DNA from: Enterocloster asparagiformis
GTDB lineage: Bacteria; Bacillota; Clostridia; Lachnospirales; Lachnospiraceae
Direction: 5' to 3'
DNA: 64,000 nt
Assembly (NCBI GenBank): GCA_018380885.1
Contig: JAGZSY010000013.1
Coordinates: 62,001 to 126,000, forward strand
Every line of letters begins with the position of its first letter. The first letter of the stretch is position 1. Of the stretch, positions 42,909-51,821 are shown one piece after another. The position numbers were made by a program, and so were the translations under genes. Below the pieces are notes generated by a model. That model was not told the DNA's origin and did not search any database. It saw only the letters and a program-made list of their open reading frames with translations.

Positions 42909-44777
42909 ATGAAAGACGGACGCACTCTGATCGCGCTCACCGGCTGCCCCAACACGGGCAAAACCACCATCTTTAACGGGCTGACCGGCCGGAATACGCC
43001 CACCGGAAATTGGGCGGGCACCACTGTGGAGCCGGCGGTCGGCACTTATATGTACAGCGGCTGCACCTATCTCATGGCCGATATTCCCGGCTCGGACAGC
43101 CTGTCCGCGGGCGGGCAGTGGGAGACGCTGCCCCGGGATTTTCTGCGCTCCGGCCTGGCCGACGCCGTGCTGGTGGTGTGCAGCGCCTCAGCCCTGGAGC
43201 GGGGCCTGTCCTACCTGGACCGCCTTCTGCGCCTGGAGCGGGTGCGGCAGACGGGCCTTCCGGTGGTGCTCTGCCTGAATCTCTGGGACGAGGCCAAAAA
43301 GCGCAGCATATCGATTGATCTGGATCTCTTATCCGATGTGCTCCAAATCCCCGTGGTCCCCTGCTGCGCCCGCTGCCGTGAGGATCTGGACGATGTGAAA
43401 ACAGCGCTCCACTACGCCTGCACGCCGGCGCAGCGAAGCCGCTTCCGCTATGAATGCCTGGATTTCTCGCCCAAGCGTCTGGCGGACGCCTGCTGCGGAC
43501 GCCGCCCCAGCGCACCACGGGTCTCTCTTCCCTTTGACCGGGTGGTTACTGATCCGCTGTACGGCAAGCTGTTTCTATTTTTCCTGATGACCGCCCTGTT
43601 CTGGGCCGCCATGGCCTGCTCCGCCCCGGTATCCGGCCTGCTGCGGCGCGGCCTGGAGGGCCTTGGCGCACCCTTTAACGCGTTTCTCTCCTGGTCACAC
43701 ACCCCGCCGTGGCTGGTCTCCTGCCTGGTCCGAGCCATCGGCCTTCCCCTGGCCTGGACCCTGCCGCTCATGCTGCCTCCCATGGCAATTTTTTTCCCCC
43801 TGCTGGCCCTGGCCGGCGAATCCGGCCTGCTGCCCCGGGCCGCCTTCGCCATGGACCGCTGTCTGGAGCGCTGCCGGGCCTGCGGCAGGCAGTGCATGTC
43901 CATGGCGGTGGGAATGGGCTGCAGCGCCGCCGGGGTGCTGAACTGCCGGCCAATCGCCTCCCCCGGACAGCGCCTGACCGCGGTTGTGACCGCCTCCTTC
44001 ATCCCGTGCAGCGGAAAGTTTCCCCTGCTGGCCGCCCTTGCGCTCCTGTTTTTCACCGGTTTTCCGGCCTGGGGCCTGCCTGACGGCCTGTTTCGGGCGC
44101 TGCTCCTGTCCGGCGCCTTCACCGCCGCCCTGGGCGCTAATCTCGCTCTGTCCCGGCTCCTCTCCAACGCCCTTGCGGGCGGCAGGCCCCCGGCCTTTAT
44201 TCTGGAGCTGCCTGAATTCAGGCGGCCCCGCTTCGGCAGGGTCATCCGCGATTCCCTGTTCAGCCGCGTGGTGCTGGTAATGGGGCGCATGGCCGCGGTG
44301 GTCCTGCCCGCCGGGATGCTCATCTGGATCTCGGCCCGCATCTTCTGCCCCGGCCCCTCCGGCGGCTGGTTCACCCTGGCGCCCTCGGCTCCCAGCCTGT
44401 TAGATGCCTTCATCCGTCTCTTTGACCCCATGGGCAGACTCATGGGGCTGGACGGCGTCATCCTGGCCGCGTTCCTGATCGGCCTGCCGGCCAACGAGGC
44501 AGTGTTTCCCCTGATCCTGATGATCTACCTTCAGTCAGGCCCCTCGGTTCCGGCCGGCTCCCTGGGACAGTTCCTGGCCCTTCACGGCTGGACCTGGCGC
44601 ACGGCCCTCTGTCTCATGGCTCTCTGCGTATTCCACTGGCCCTGCCTGACCACCTGCCGCATCATCCGCCGCGAGACCGGCTCTCTCCTGTGGACGGCCG
44701 CCGCCGTCCTGCTGCCCGCCCTGGCGGGCCTTCTGGTCTGCGCCTGCCTCAACCTTGTGCTGACCATGACGCCGTAA
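42909..44777 (+). CDS. FeoB-like GTPase/ferrous iron transporter
   Basis: 622 aa. N-terminal G domain: G1 GCPNTGKTT, a G2 candidate GNWAGTTVE (FeoB pattern), G3 DIPGSD, G4 NLWD. After residue about 215 comes a membrane domain with the two FeoB gate repeats recognisable but altered: MGCSAAGVLNC (canonical GCNVPAI) and FIPCSGKFP (canonical PCSARLP). It is shorter than E. coli FeoB (773 aa) and has no FeoA next to it. It could move Fe(II) or a different metal. ATG follows GGAGG. A 178-bp gap with a promoter separates it from the next gene. Confidence 0.82.
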   Translation: MKDGRTLIALTGCPNTGKTTIFNGLTGRNTPTGNWAGTTVEPAVGTYMYSGCTYLMADIPGSDSLSAGGQWETLPRDFLRSGLADAVLVVCSASALERGLSYLDRLLRLERVRQTGLPVVLCLNLWDEAKKRSISIDLDLLSDVLQIPVVPCCARCREDLDDVKTALHYACTPAQRSRFRYECLDFSPKRLADACCGRRPSAPRVSLPFDRVVTDPLYGKLFLFFLMTALFWAAMACSAPVSGLLRRGLEGLGAPFNAFLSWSHTPPWLVSCLVRAIGLPLAWTLPLMLPPMAIFFPLLALAGESGLLPRAAFAMDRCLERCRACGRQCMSMAVGMGCSAAGVLNCRPIASPGQRLTAVVTASFIPCSGKFPLLAALALLFFTGFPAWGLPDGLFRALLLSGAFTAALGANLALSRLLSNALAGGRPPAFILELPEFRRPRFGRVIRDSLFSRVVLVMGRMAAVVLPAGMLIWISARIFCPGPSGGWFTLAPSAPSLLDAFIRLFDPMGRLMGLDGVILAAFLIGLPANEAVFPLILMIYLQSGPSVPAGSLGQFLALHGWTWRTALCLMALCVFHWPCLTTCRIIRRETGSLLWTAAAVLLPALAGLLVCACLNLVLTMTP

Positions 44778-44816
44778 AATCTGCCAACAATTACCTGTGA
44801 TTTGCGCCCGATTTTC

Positions 44817-44845
44817 TTGACTGTTCTGCCATAATTTTCTATAAT
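44817..44845 (+). promoter_or_regulatory. Promoter of the DUF3810 gene
   Basis: TTGACT (44817-44822), 17-bp spacer, perfect TATAAT (44840-44845), about 110 bp before the start. Confidence 0.88.
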
Positions 44846-44955
44846 AAAGGGGGATAATCCCACTTTTTTACAGATAATTTCCGGGTTGTCCTCATGTTTT
44901 ACATTCTTTTCTCATAAGATATTGATAACTCAAACTGCAAAAGAAGGCGTATACC

Positions 44956-46089
44956 ATGCACAGATCACACTCCGCAAACACCACAGACCACCGCAGGCTT
45001 CCCCATCCGTCCCCCTGGGCCCTTGGGGGATTCCTGCTGCTCTCAGCCGCCCTGCTCCAGCTGGCCGCCCGGAAGCTCACGGGCTTCGGCCAATGGTATG
45101 CGGTCACCGTCTACCCTGCCATCGTGGGCACCCTGGGGCGACTGACCGGCCTTTTCCCCTTCTCCGTGGTGGAAATCGGTCTCTACGCCCTGATCCTGTT
45201 CTGCCTGTTCTTCCTGGTCAAGAACCTTCGCCGGCCGAAAAAGCTTCTCTCAGGCGCCTTTCTGCTGGTCTCCATCCTGGCCCTTGTATTCACCCTCAAC
45301 TGTGGAATCAACTACTACCGCCAGCCCTTTTCAGCGGGCAGCGGACTCACGCTGCGCAAGTCCTCCACGGATGAGCTCTACGCCCTGTGCAGCTACCTGG
45401 TGGATCAGGTGGGAGCGGCCAAAGCCGACCTGGACGCCCAGGCCCCCTACGCCGGCCAGACAGAGGACACTCCCCCGCCCGCCTTCCGCGACATCCGCCG
45501 TTACAGCTCTGCGGGGCGCTCGGCAATGGAAAGGCTGGGAGAACTCTTCCCCGACCTGGACGGCTTTTACCCCCAGCCCAAGGCCCTGATCGTGTCCCGC
45601 ATCCTCTCGGTCCAGCAGCTCTGCGGCATCTACTCCCCCTTCACCGTGGAGGCAAACTACAACCGGGAGATGCCCCGCTACAACATCCCACACACCATCT
45701 GCCACGAGCTGAGCCACCTGAAAGGCTTCATGCGGGAGGACGAGGCCAACTTCATCGGCTACATGGCCTGTATCGGCTCCGACGACCCTGAATTCCGCTA
45801 CAGCGGCTACCTCACAGGCTGGGTTTACGCCGGCAACGCCCTGGCTAAGGCCGATATGGACGCCTACATAACCCTGCACCAGAAGCTTCCCCCGGAAGCC
45901 GTAGTCGATCTGGCCTACAACAATTCCTACTGGAACCATTTCGACGGCCGCGTGGCCGAAGCCTCCACCCGCATGAACGACACCTACCTGAAGCTTCAAA
46001 ACCAGACCGACGGGGTCAAAAGCTACGGCCGCATGGTCGATCTGATGCTGGCCTACTACCGGGAATCCCTGGGCGGGGTATCGCAGTAA
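44956..46089 (+). CDS. DUF3810 membrane zinc metalloprotease-like protein
   Basis: 377 aa with three N-terminal hydrophobic segments (about 22-45, 72-92, 97-115) and an extracytoplasmic or cytoplasmic catalytic part carrying the zinc motif HELSH in TICHELSHLKGFMREDEANFIGYMAC (a gluzincin-like HExxH with downstream E). The family (DUF3810) has no assigned substrate. Ends at a bidirectional terminator convergent with the M3 peptidase gene. Confidence 0.85.
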   Translation: MHRSHSANTTDHRRLPHPSPWALGGFLLLSAALLQLAARKLTGFGQWYAVTVYPAIVGTLGRLTGLFPFSVVEIGLYALILFCLFFLVKNLRRPKKLLSGAFLLVSILALVFTLNCGINYYRQPFSAGSGLTLRKSSTDELYALCSYLVDQVGAAKADLDAQAPYAGQTEDTPPPAFRDIRRYSSAGRSAMERLGELFPDLDGFYPQPKALIVSRILSVQQLCGIYSPFTVEANYNREMPRYNIPHTICHELSHLKGFMREDEANFIGYMACIGSDDPEFRYSGYLTGWVYAGNALAKADMDAYITLHQKLPPEAVVDLAYNNSYWNHFDGRVAEASTRMNDTYLKLQNQTDGVKSYGRMVDLMLAYYRESLGGVSQ

Positions 46090-46170
46090 AACAAACGCCG
46101 CGTCTTCCTCCCGCCGCGGGCGGTGGAAGGAGGGCGGGCGGCGGAAGGCCCGCTGCAGGCTATGCCGGGC

Positions 46171-46211
46171 AAAAAATGAGCGCCGTCCCCAGGGGACGAC
46201 GCTTCCTTTTT
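46171..46211. terminator. Bidirectional terminator between DUF3810 and M3 peptidase genes
   Basis: AGCGCCGTCCCC and GGGGACGACGCT pair (46179-46203), with TTTTT on the plus exit and AAAAAA (T run on minus) at 46171-46176. It touches the M3 stop codon at 46210. Confidence 0.85.
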
Positions 46212-48138
46212 ATCGTCTTTTCTCCTTTACCAACAGCCAGATAATCACAAATCCCGTGCACAACACCATGAGCTGCAGCACCGCGATCACGCCCACAGCG
46301 CTCAAAAACAGCTTCACAGCCGGTTTCAGCTGGCTTCCCGTCAAAGCCGCGCCGGGCTCATACTCCTCGCTGCCGGTCTGTTCCGCGGACATGGGCAGTT
46401 CCAGACGTTCACGCACCTGCCGTTCCAAATCCGAAAGCGCATTTTCCTGGAAAATATCTTCAATCCCGCTGTCCCGCAGCACCTTCCGGTAGGACTCGCT
46501 GCTTCCCATGGCAGACAGCGTCATATAGCGGTCCAGCGTTCCCTCCCAGTCCGACTCAGACTCGATCCACAGCCGCAGCGCAGGAAACGCCGACGTTCCG
46601 TAGCTGATGTAGTAAAGAGGGCTGTGATAAATATGCGGGACCGTGTCCCACTCATAACAGGCCTCCCCGTCATAGTCGAAATACAAATCCCCGTACTCCC
46701 CGGCAATCCTCCGGAACAGGCGGTTCATCTCGTCCAGAGACATATCGGGATCAGCGTACACCGCCGTCTCAAACTCATCCATCATGGCGCCGGTGACAAT
46801 CGATTCCAGCAAATCCGACACAGCCTCAATCTCCATGGACCGGCCCGCGTCGCCGAACATCTCATCGGCATAATGCATCAGCAGCATCTGCATGCCCTGG
46901 GAATCGATCTCGCTGACATCCACGTACCCGTACTGAAACATGCTGGGCACCGGGTCCCCGAATATGGAGGCGAAATGCCCGAACTCATGGAACACGCTCA
47001 GGTAATCCCGGTAATCCCCTTCCAGCGTCAGAAAGATAAAGCTGTCCCCATAATACGGCAGGTCTGTGGTGAACCCTCCGCTGCGGTTCTCCCCCTCCCC
47101 GGCCGGCTGTATATCATACAGCTCATGCCTGCGCATATACGCCAGCGTATCCCCCAGTTCCCCGCTCATGCGCCTCACACAGGGTTCCATAAGATCGAAA
47201 ATCTCCCCCGCGTCCCTGGGCTCCAGGTCATACAACGCCTCGTAATCCACATCAGCATACCAGCAATCGATCACCAGCGGCACAATGATCTCTTTAATGT
47301 CCTGGCGGGTCCTGGCCACGTCCTCCTGGGTGAAATCCCTTCCGTATACGGAGCGGTAAGCATAATCTGCGTAATTGTCATAACCGCACGCCTCCGCGAT
47401 CTCCTGGCGCACCTGGACCAGACGGCGGTAGATTTCCCCCACCTTCCGGTTGCGCTCCCGGTTCAGCAACGACAGGATTTCATAGTACTGATCGCTGTAA
47501 GCCTCGGCCTCCTGGTCCAGGCGCTGGTAGGTCCACTCCTCGCCGTCCACCTCCACCCGGTATTCCGCGGCCGAGGCCTGATCGTACTCCAGCACCAGGC
47601 CCTGCTCCTGCTTGTCAAGCTCCAGCAAAGCCGGGTCCAGCTCCTCATAGTACCGCAGAGAGCGGGCGCTTTTCCTGCCCATCTCCCCCTCAAGCAGTGA
47701 GCCGTAGGAGGTGTCCAGAACTGCTTTCATACATCTGGCGGCCTTGTCGATGGCCTCAGGATACAGGGTCTGCATAAACTCCATCTCATCCGCCGCGGCC
47801 TGGTCATCCATATTCCGGCTGTAGGCAATATCGGACAGGCTGTACATGGTGCTCATGCGGTCCACCTCGTCCAACAGCCCGCGGTAGGCTTCCCTCACCT
47901 GCTCGTCCTGCCCTTCGCTGCCGGCCGCCTGCTCCAGGCGCTCCACCGCGGCTTCCATATCCGCCATCTCATAGCGTTTATACTCCATCTGGGAAAAATC
48001 CGTGCCGGCATGCTCCTTGGGGGAATACCAGGCCGTCTCCGCTCCCGCAGCCCCGTAACTGACAAAAGGCACGGCGATCATGAACACCAACGTCCACGCC
48101 GCCGCGCGCTTTAACCACCGCTTCAAACTCATACCCAT
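46210..48138 (-). CDS. Membrane-anchored M3-family metallopeptidase
   Basis: 642 aa from ATG 48138 (GGGAGG eight bases upstream; an upstream in-frame ATG lacks a site). A signal/anchor helix (about 5-25) and a final helix (about 608-632) followed by EKRR place the enzyme on the outer face, tethered at the C-terminus. The oligoendopeptidase/thimet fold is long and helical with the zinc motif HEFGHFASIFGDP and a downstream E in the EAVSDLLES stretch. Most M3 enzymes are cytosolic, so surface tethering is unusual; it may trim exported peptides. Confidence 0.88.
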   Translation of the reverse strand: MGMSLKRWLKRAAAWTLVFMIAVPFVSYGAAGAETAWYSPKEHAGTDFSQMEYKRYEMADMEAAVERLEQAAGSEGQDEQVREAYRGLLDEVDRMSTMYSLSDIAYSRNMDDQAAADEMEFMQTLYPEAIDKAARCMKAVLDTSYGSLLEGEMGRKSARSLRYYEELDPALLELDKQEQGLVLEYDQASAAEYRVEVDGEEWTYQRLDQEAEAYSDQYYEILSLLNRERNRKVGEIYRRLVQVRQEIAEACGYDNYADYAYRSVYGRDFTQEDVARTRQDIKEIIVPLVIDCWYADVDYEALYDLEPRDAGEIFDLMEPCVRRMSGELGDTLAYMRRHELYDIQPAGEGENRSGGFTTDLPYYGDSFIFLTLEGDYRDYLSVFHEFGHFASIFGDPVPSMFQYGYVDVSEIDSQGMQMLLMHYADEMFGDAGRSMEIEAVSDLLESIVTGAMMDEFETAVYADPDMSLDEMNRLFRRIAGEYGDLYFDYDGEACYEWDTVPHIYHSPLYYISYGTSAFPALRLWIESESDWEGTLDRYMTLSAMGSSESYRKVLRDSGIEDIFQENALSDLERQVRERLELPMSAEQTGSEEYEPGAALTGSQLKPAVKLFLSAVGVIAVLQLMVLCTGFVIIWLLVKEKRR

Positions 48139-48192
48139 AACCGCAGCCTCCCGGATCAATGATATGTATATTCTAACACACATCCAGGGATG

Positions 48193-48474
48193 TCACAAGC
48201 GCCTAACGCGCCCTGGCCGTTCTGCCCCCGGCTCCCTGGGAGGGAACGAATAGTTGTAACCGCGGGTCAGGACGCCCACCTCCTCCAGGGTGCCCATCAT
48301 GCGGTACACCGTGGCGACCCCGATGGACGGGTCCCGCTTGGCCGCCTCATAGTATATTTCCTTGCAGCTGCTCCAATCCGCTTCCAGAATCACATCGATC
48401 AGCACCTTCCTCTGGGGTGTAATCCGCTTGCCGTTTTTTCGAAGCGCGTGAAAAACCTGCTCTCTCTGCCACAT
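48193..48474 (-). CDS. Fur-family regulator reduced to its DNA-binding domain
   Basis: 93 aa from ATG 48474 (GAGGAGG upstream; the longer frame to 48624 has no support). It matches only the winged helix of Fur/PerR/Zur: REQVFHALRKNGKRITPQRKVLIDVI, SCKEIYYEAAKRDPSIGVATVYRMMGTLEEVGVL. The protein then ends in a short PREPGAERPGR tail instead of the usual metal-binding dimerisation domain (no HHHH or CxxC motifs), so normal Fur is about 50 residues longer. It may respond by association with another Fur protein. It precedes the M3 peptidase by 55 bp and has a paired operator in its promoter. Confidence 0.85.
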   Translation of the reverse strand: MWQREQVFHALRKNGKRITPQRKVLIDVILEADWSSCKEIYYEAAKRDPSIGVATVYRMMGTLEEVGVLTRGYNYSFPPREPGAERPGRVRRL

Positions 48475-48612
48475 ACTGGTTCCTCCTCTCAAACTGTCCG
48501 GCAGCCCGCCCCGCACGGCGCCGCCGTATATCGGGTCCTGCCGGCTTTGTATTCCCGCGTCCGCCGCAAACTGTCCCGTATTCTTAAACCAGCGGCTGCC
48601 CGGCCTCGCACA

Positions 48613-48659
48613 AGTTAGTTCCATCTAACTTCTTGTTTCAAGATTAGCATTATCTAACT
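48613..48659. promoter_or_regulatory. Two palindromic operators for the short Fur protein
   Basis: AGTTAG-TTCCAT-CTAACT (48613-48630) and GATTAG-CATTAT-CTAACT (48642-48659) share the form (A/G)(G/A)TTAG-N6-CTAACT, centres 29 bp apart. The second lies between -10 and -35. Likely autoregulation; the binder is not proven. Confidence 0.75.
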
Positions 48660-48669
48660 CGATTGTCAA
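48641..48669 (-). promoter_or_regulatory. Promoter of the short fur gene
   Basis: Minus strand: perfect TTGACA (48664-48669), 17-bp spacer, TAATCT (48641-48646) with a TGC just upstream. Confidence 0.65.
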
Positions 48670-48745
48670 GATTTTTTTCACAGTACCGGTCAGCCCGAAA
48701 CCGCTCCGCTCCCACTGGTCCGGACTGCCATTTCTCCCACATGGA

Positions 48746-48779
48746 AAGAGGGCCGGCGCATTTCTGCACCGGCCCTCTT
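48746..48779 (-). terminator. Terminator after hsp20
   Basis: AAGAGGGCCGG and CCGGCCCTCTT form an 11-bp stem with a 12-nt loop; a short T run follows on the minus strand. Confidence 0.72.
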
Positions 48780-48802
48780 CGCGGAGAGTGTACCAAACTG
48801 TG

Positions 48803-49222
48803 TCAGCCTTCAATGGCAATGTACTTCTTTTCCTCCACCTGGGGTTTGTTCTCAACCTTGGGGATGGACAGCTTGAGGATACCGTTTTCAAATTTCGCCT
48901 TGATATCCTCCTCCTTCACGCCCTCGCCCACGTAGAAGCTTCTGCTGCAGGAACCGGCGTAGCGCTCCCGGCGGATATAGCGGCCCTCCTTGTCCTGCTC
49001 GTCGTTGTTGGCGCTGGTGGCGGCGCTGATGGTCAAATATCCGTCCTTCAGCTGGGCCTTAATGTCCTCTTTCTTAAAACCAGGCATATCGATGTCCAGC
49101 TCGTAGCTGCCGTCCGTGTCCCGGATATCTGTTTTCATCATAGTGTTGAATTTCTTTCCGCCAAAGGGGAAATCCATAAAATCATCAAATAAGTTCTCTC
49201 CAAAAATACTCGGCATTAACAT
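48803..49222 (-). CDS. Hsp20/alpha-crystallin small heat-shock protein
   Basis: 139 aa. The alpha-crystallin core spans about 30-125: YELDIDMPGFKKEDIKAQLKDGYLTISA, a charged loop, then RSFYVGEGVKEEDIKAKFENGILKLSIPK (the IXI-like end). ATP-independent holdase. ATG 49222 follows AAAGGAG. Regulated by HrcA through the CIRCE element at 49342-49368, so it should be heat-induced. Confidence 0.95.
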   Translation of the reverse strand: MLMPSIFGENLFDDFMDFPFGGKKFNTMMKTDIRDTDGSYELDIDMPGFKKEDIKAQLKDGYLTISAATSANNDEQDKEGRYIRRERYAGSCSRSFYVGEGVKEEDIKAKFENGILKLSIPKVENKPQVEEKKYIAIEG

Positions 49223-49325
49223 AAATCATCGCTCCTTTATCTCTTATATATGCTCAGCCAATTCGTTTCCTGGAAACTCGGAAGGTAGATCGTTCATCAT
49301 TTCTCTCCCTCTTTGTTCTATCTGT

Positions 49326-49354
49326 AATATAACACTTATTATTAGCACTGTCAA
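49326..49354 (-). promoter_or_regulatory. Promoter of hsp20
   Basis: Minus strand: perfect TTGACA (49349-49354), 17-bp spacer, TATATT (49326-49331); overlaps the CIRCE operator. Confidence 0.88.
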
Positions 49355-49368
49355 GAGTCGAGTGCTAA
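49342..49368. promoter_or_regulatory. CIRCE operator (HrcA binding site)
   Basis: TTAGCACTG-N9-GAGTGCTAA, one mismatch from the consensus TTAGCACTC-N9-GAGTGCTAA, sitting across the -35 of hsp20. Confidence 0.95.
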
Positions 49369-49477
49369 TTTTTTTAAATTTTTTGTTTTCCTTCTTTGTA
49401 CACAAACTTCTTTATCTGTTGTATACTGATTTACGGCAGACTATCCATCAATCATCAGAAACGGGGGGAATTTATCT

Positions 49478-50098
49478 ATGAAGCACATTAAGCCTGTGAT
49501 CATCGGCATCGCCGGCGGAACCGGCTCCGGCAAATCCACATTTACCAACCGCCTGCGGGATGAATTTGGCGATCAGATCACCGTGATCTATCACGACAAC
49601 TATTACCGCGCCCATGACGAGCTGTCCCTCGGGGAGCGTCGTTTGTTGAATTACGACCATCCGGATGCCTTTGAGACGGAGCTGCTCATGCAGCATTTGG
49701 AACTGCTGAAGGCGGGAAAAGCCATTGAATATCCCACCTACGATTACAGCCGTTACAACCGGGCCAGGGAAACGCTGCGGATCGAGCCCAAACGGGTGAT
49801 CCTTCTGGAGGGCATTCTGGTGCTATTTGATTCGCGCATCCGGGATCTGCTGGATATCAAGGTTTATGTGGACGCGGATGCGGACGAGCGTATCTTACGG
49901 CGCATTCTGCGCGATACAAAGGAGCGGGGACGGGATGTGGAGAATATCGTGGATCAGTACCTGACCACCGTCAAGCCCATGCACAGCCTGTTTGTGGAAC
50001 CCACCCGCACCTTTGCGGACATCATCACCAACAGCGGGATGAACGACGTGGCTTTTGACTTGATGTGCTGTAAAATCCGGGAAATCCTGAAAGCCTGA
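49478..50098 (+). CDS. udk: Uridine kinase
   Basis: 206 aa, P-loop kinase that phosphorylates uridine/cytidine in pyrimidine salvage. Walker A GIAGGTGSGKSTF, HDNYYRAHDEL, YDHPDAFETELL, YPTYDYSRYNR and VILLEGILVLFD, with DIKVYVDADADERILRRI. ATG follows GGGGGAA. Divergent from hsp20 and transcribed alone. Confidence 0.95.
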   Translation: MKHIKPVIIGIAGGTGSGKSTFTNRLRDEFGDQITVIYHDNYYRAHDELSLGERRLLNYDHPDAFETELLMQHLELLKAGKAIEYPTYDYSRYNRARETLRIEPKRVILLEGILVLFDSRIRDLLDIKVYVDADADERILRRILRDTKERGRDVENIVDQYLTTVKPMHSLFVEPTRTFADIITNSGMNDVAFDLMCCKIREILKA

Positions 50099-50181
50099 TT
50101 TTCCCGGAAACCGCCCTGTTTTTAAGCAACATAAATCAGGCCCGCAAGGCCTCCGGGAAAACCCGCCCGCATTCCGGCAAA

Positions 50182-50229
50182 ATACCGGCGCCGGCCGCGC
50201 CCATCAGGCAGCGCAGCCGGCGCCGGTAT
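50182..50229. terminator. Bidirectional terminator between udk and the phosphoesterase gene
   Basis: ATACCGGCGCCGGC and GCCGGCGCCGGTAT form a perfect 14-bp stem; TATTTT follows on the minus strand and CTTTGTT on plus. Confidence 0.75.
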
Positions 50230-50276
50230 CTTTGTTGCTTCCATTCCCCTCTCTTATCCCATTACATCCGGAACCG

Positions 50277-51821
50277 TCACCGGTCCCCTTCCCACAGATA
50301 GTAGTTGTTGTCCCGGTCCGAGTCCGCCATCATGGCCTCGATCTCCCGCAGCAGATAGCTGTCCGGCAGATTCCGCTCCCACCACCGGTAGCCCGCGCTG
50401 GCGCGCACCGCCTTCCTGTCTATGGGGCGCCCCGCATAATAGTCCATGTAGACTCTGGCGTACACCCCTGACATGGACTTCATAATGTCGTCCCCCAGGT
50501 TGCGGATCACGCCTCCGATCTGGTCGCTGATCAGCTTCTGGATATACCGGTAGGACCAGTCAGGGAAATCCAGCAGGTCCTGATTTTCCACGCCGTGGGC
50601 CGCCGCCCAGGCTGAGACGTCCACCGCCCGGGTGGAATACTCCAGACTGCCGTCCTCCTTCCAGTCCAGAAATCCGTACTGGCAGGGCGGAATGCTGAGC
50701 GCGTCCGTGACGATCTCCAGGATGCCGTAATCGCTGTCAGGCACACCGGGCTCGGCCTTGTACCTGCGCATGCGCTGCACGTGCAGATGGCCGCTGAAAA
50801 ACAGGGGCAGGCGGTATTTCTGAAACAGATCAATCGCCTGGTCGTTGTTTTCCATGGCGCACTGGGTAGTGTACATGCGGCTCTGGTACAGCAGGTTGTG
50901 GTGGGCGATGGGGAGCACAAAAATCCCCTTCTCCTGCGCTTCGGCCAAAATTTTGTCCATCCAGGCCATGGTGCTGTCTTTTAACCGCCCCTCCACCAGA
51001 TTCACCGGATCGTACTGGGCGGAATCCAGCATAAGCAGCCAGTTTTTGTCGTCCAGGGCGTAAGCGTAGCTCAGGGAATCCTCGTCCCTGCTGAACGCCT
51101 GGTCATAGCCGAATTCGCGGTAAATCTCGTAAAACTCCCGGGCGTTTACGGTTTCAGCCGGAGTCTTGACGTCCCCGAAGTACACCGAAGCGGCGGAATA
51201 ATTGTTGATATCGTGGTTTCCCGGAATCACCAGCACCTGCACGCCCGCATCCTGAACCCGCTTCAGCCGGTGGGCCAGCTCCTGATGGTTCATTTTCTCG
51301 CCGTTCATGGTGATATCGCCGCTGAGCACCAGGGCCGAGGGCCGCTCTGCGATCACCTCGTCCAGAAACGCCTCCAGAAGCTCCGGCAGATAGCGGACCA
51401 CCTTGCCGTCGCTGTGCTCCACGAACTCCTGAAACGCTTTTCCCCCGTCGTCCGCGGACGCGCTCTGGTAATGCAGGTCCGTTGCCAGCACAAGCCTGGG
51501 CGGCCGGTAGGGCTCCTCCTGCTTCTGGGGCGGCGCCCACGCGCCGGCGATCTGTTTCTTCCAGCCCTCATACCTGTAGTCCACATTCCCCCAGTCCTCC
51601 TGGGGCCGGGACTCTGCGGGCCTGGAGGGCGTGGCGGGGGAATACGGGCGCTCCGGCTCCCTCGCCTCAGACGGGCTTGACTCCGCCGCTTCACCGCTGC
51701 TCTCCACAACCGCCGGGCCGCCGGGACCTGCGATTTTGTCCATAATATATAATACCCCAAAGCATGTCAGAAAAACGGCGGCATACATCAGGGTAATCAA
51801 AATCCAGGTCTTTTTTTTCAT
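50277..51821 (-). CDS. Membrane-anchored calcineurin-like metallophosphoesterase
   Basis: 514 aa. The start ATG 51821 overlaps the HAD stop by one base (TGATG) with GGGAG eight bases upstream. An N-terminal helix (about 5-28) anchors it, then a P/E/S-rich linker. The di-metal site is complete: LATDLHYQ, VLSGDITMNGEK, VIPGNHDI, IAHHNLL and FFSGHLHVQRM. Resembles exported cAMP/UDP-sugar-type phosphoesterases (CpdA/YfcE-like); the substrate is unknown. Operon with the HAD phosphatase. Confidence 0.9.
   Translation of the reverse strand: MKKKTWILITLMYAAVFLTCFGVLYIMDKIAGPGGPAVVESSGEAAESSPSEAREPERPYSPATPSRPAESRPQEDWGNVDYRYEGWKKQIAGAWAPPQKQEEPYRPPRLVLATDLHYQSASADDGGKAFQEFVEHSDGKVVRYLPELLEAFLDEVIAERPSALVLSGDITMNGEKMNHQELAHRLKRVQDAGVQVLVIPGNHDINNYSAASVYFGDVKTPAETVNAREFYEIYREFGYDQAFSRDEDSLSYAYALDDKNWLLMLDSAQYDPVNLVEGRLKDSTMAWMDKILAEAQEKGIFVLPIAHHNLLYQSRMYTTQCAMENNDQAIDLFQKYRLPLFFSGHLHVQRMRRYKAEPGVPDSDYGILEIVTDALSIPPCQYGFLDWKEDGSLEYSTRAVDVSAWAAAHGVENQDLLDFPDWSYRYIQKLISDQIGGVIRNLGDDIMKSMSGVYARVYMDYYAGRPIDRKAVRASAGYRWWERNLPDSYLLREIEAMMADSDRDNNYYLWEGDR

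Noticed and set aside
43448..44494. 348-aa minus-strand frame opposite the FeoB-like gene
   Set aside because: Very R/A/P-rich antisense translation with no recognisable domain.
48475..48624. 50-residue N-terminal extension of the short Fur protein
   Set aside because: Unrelated to Fur, covers the promoter/operator, while ATG 48474 has a strong ribosome site.
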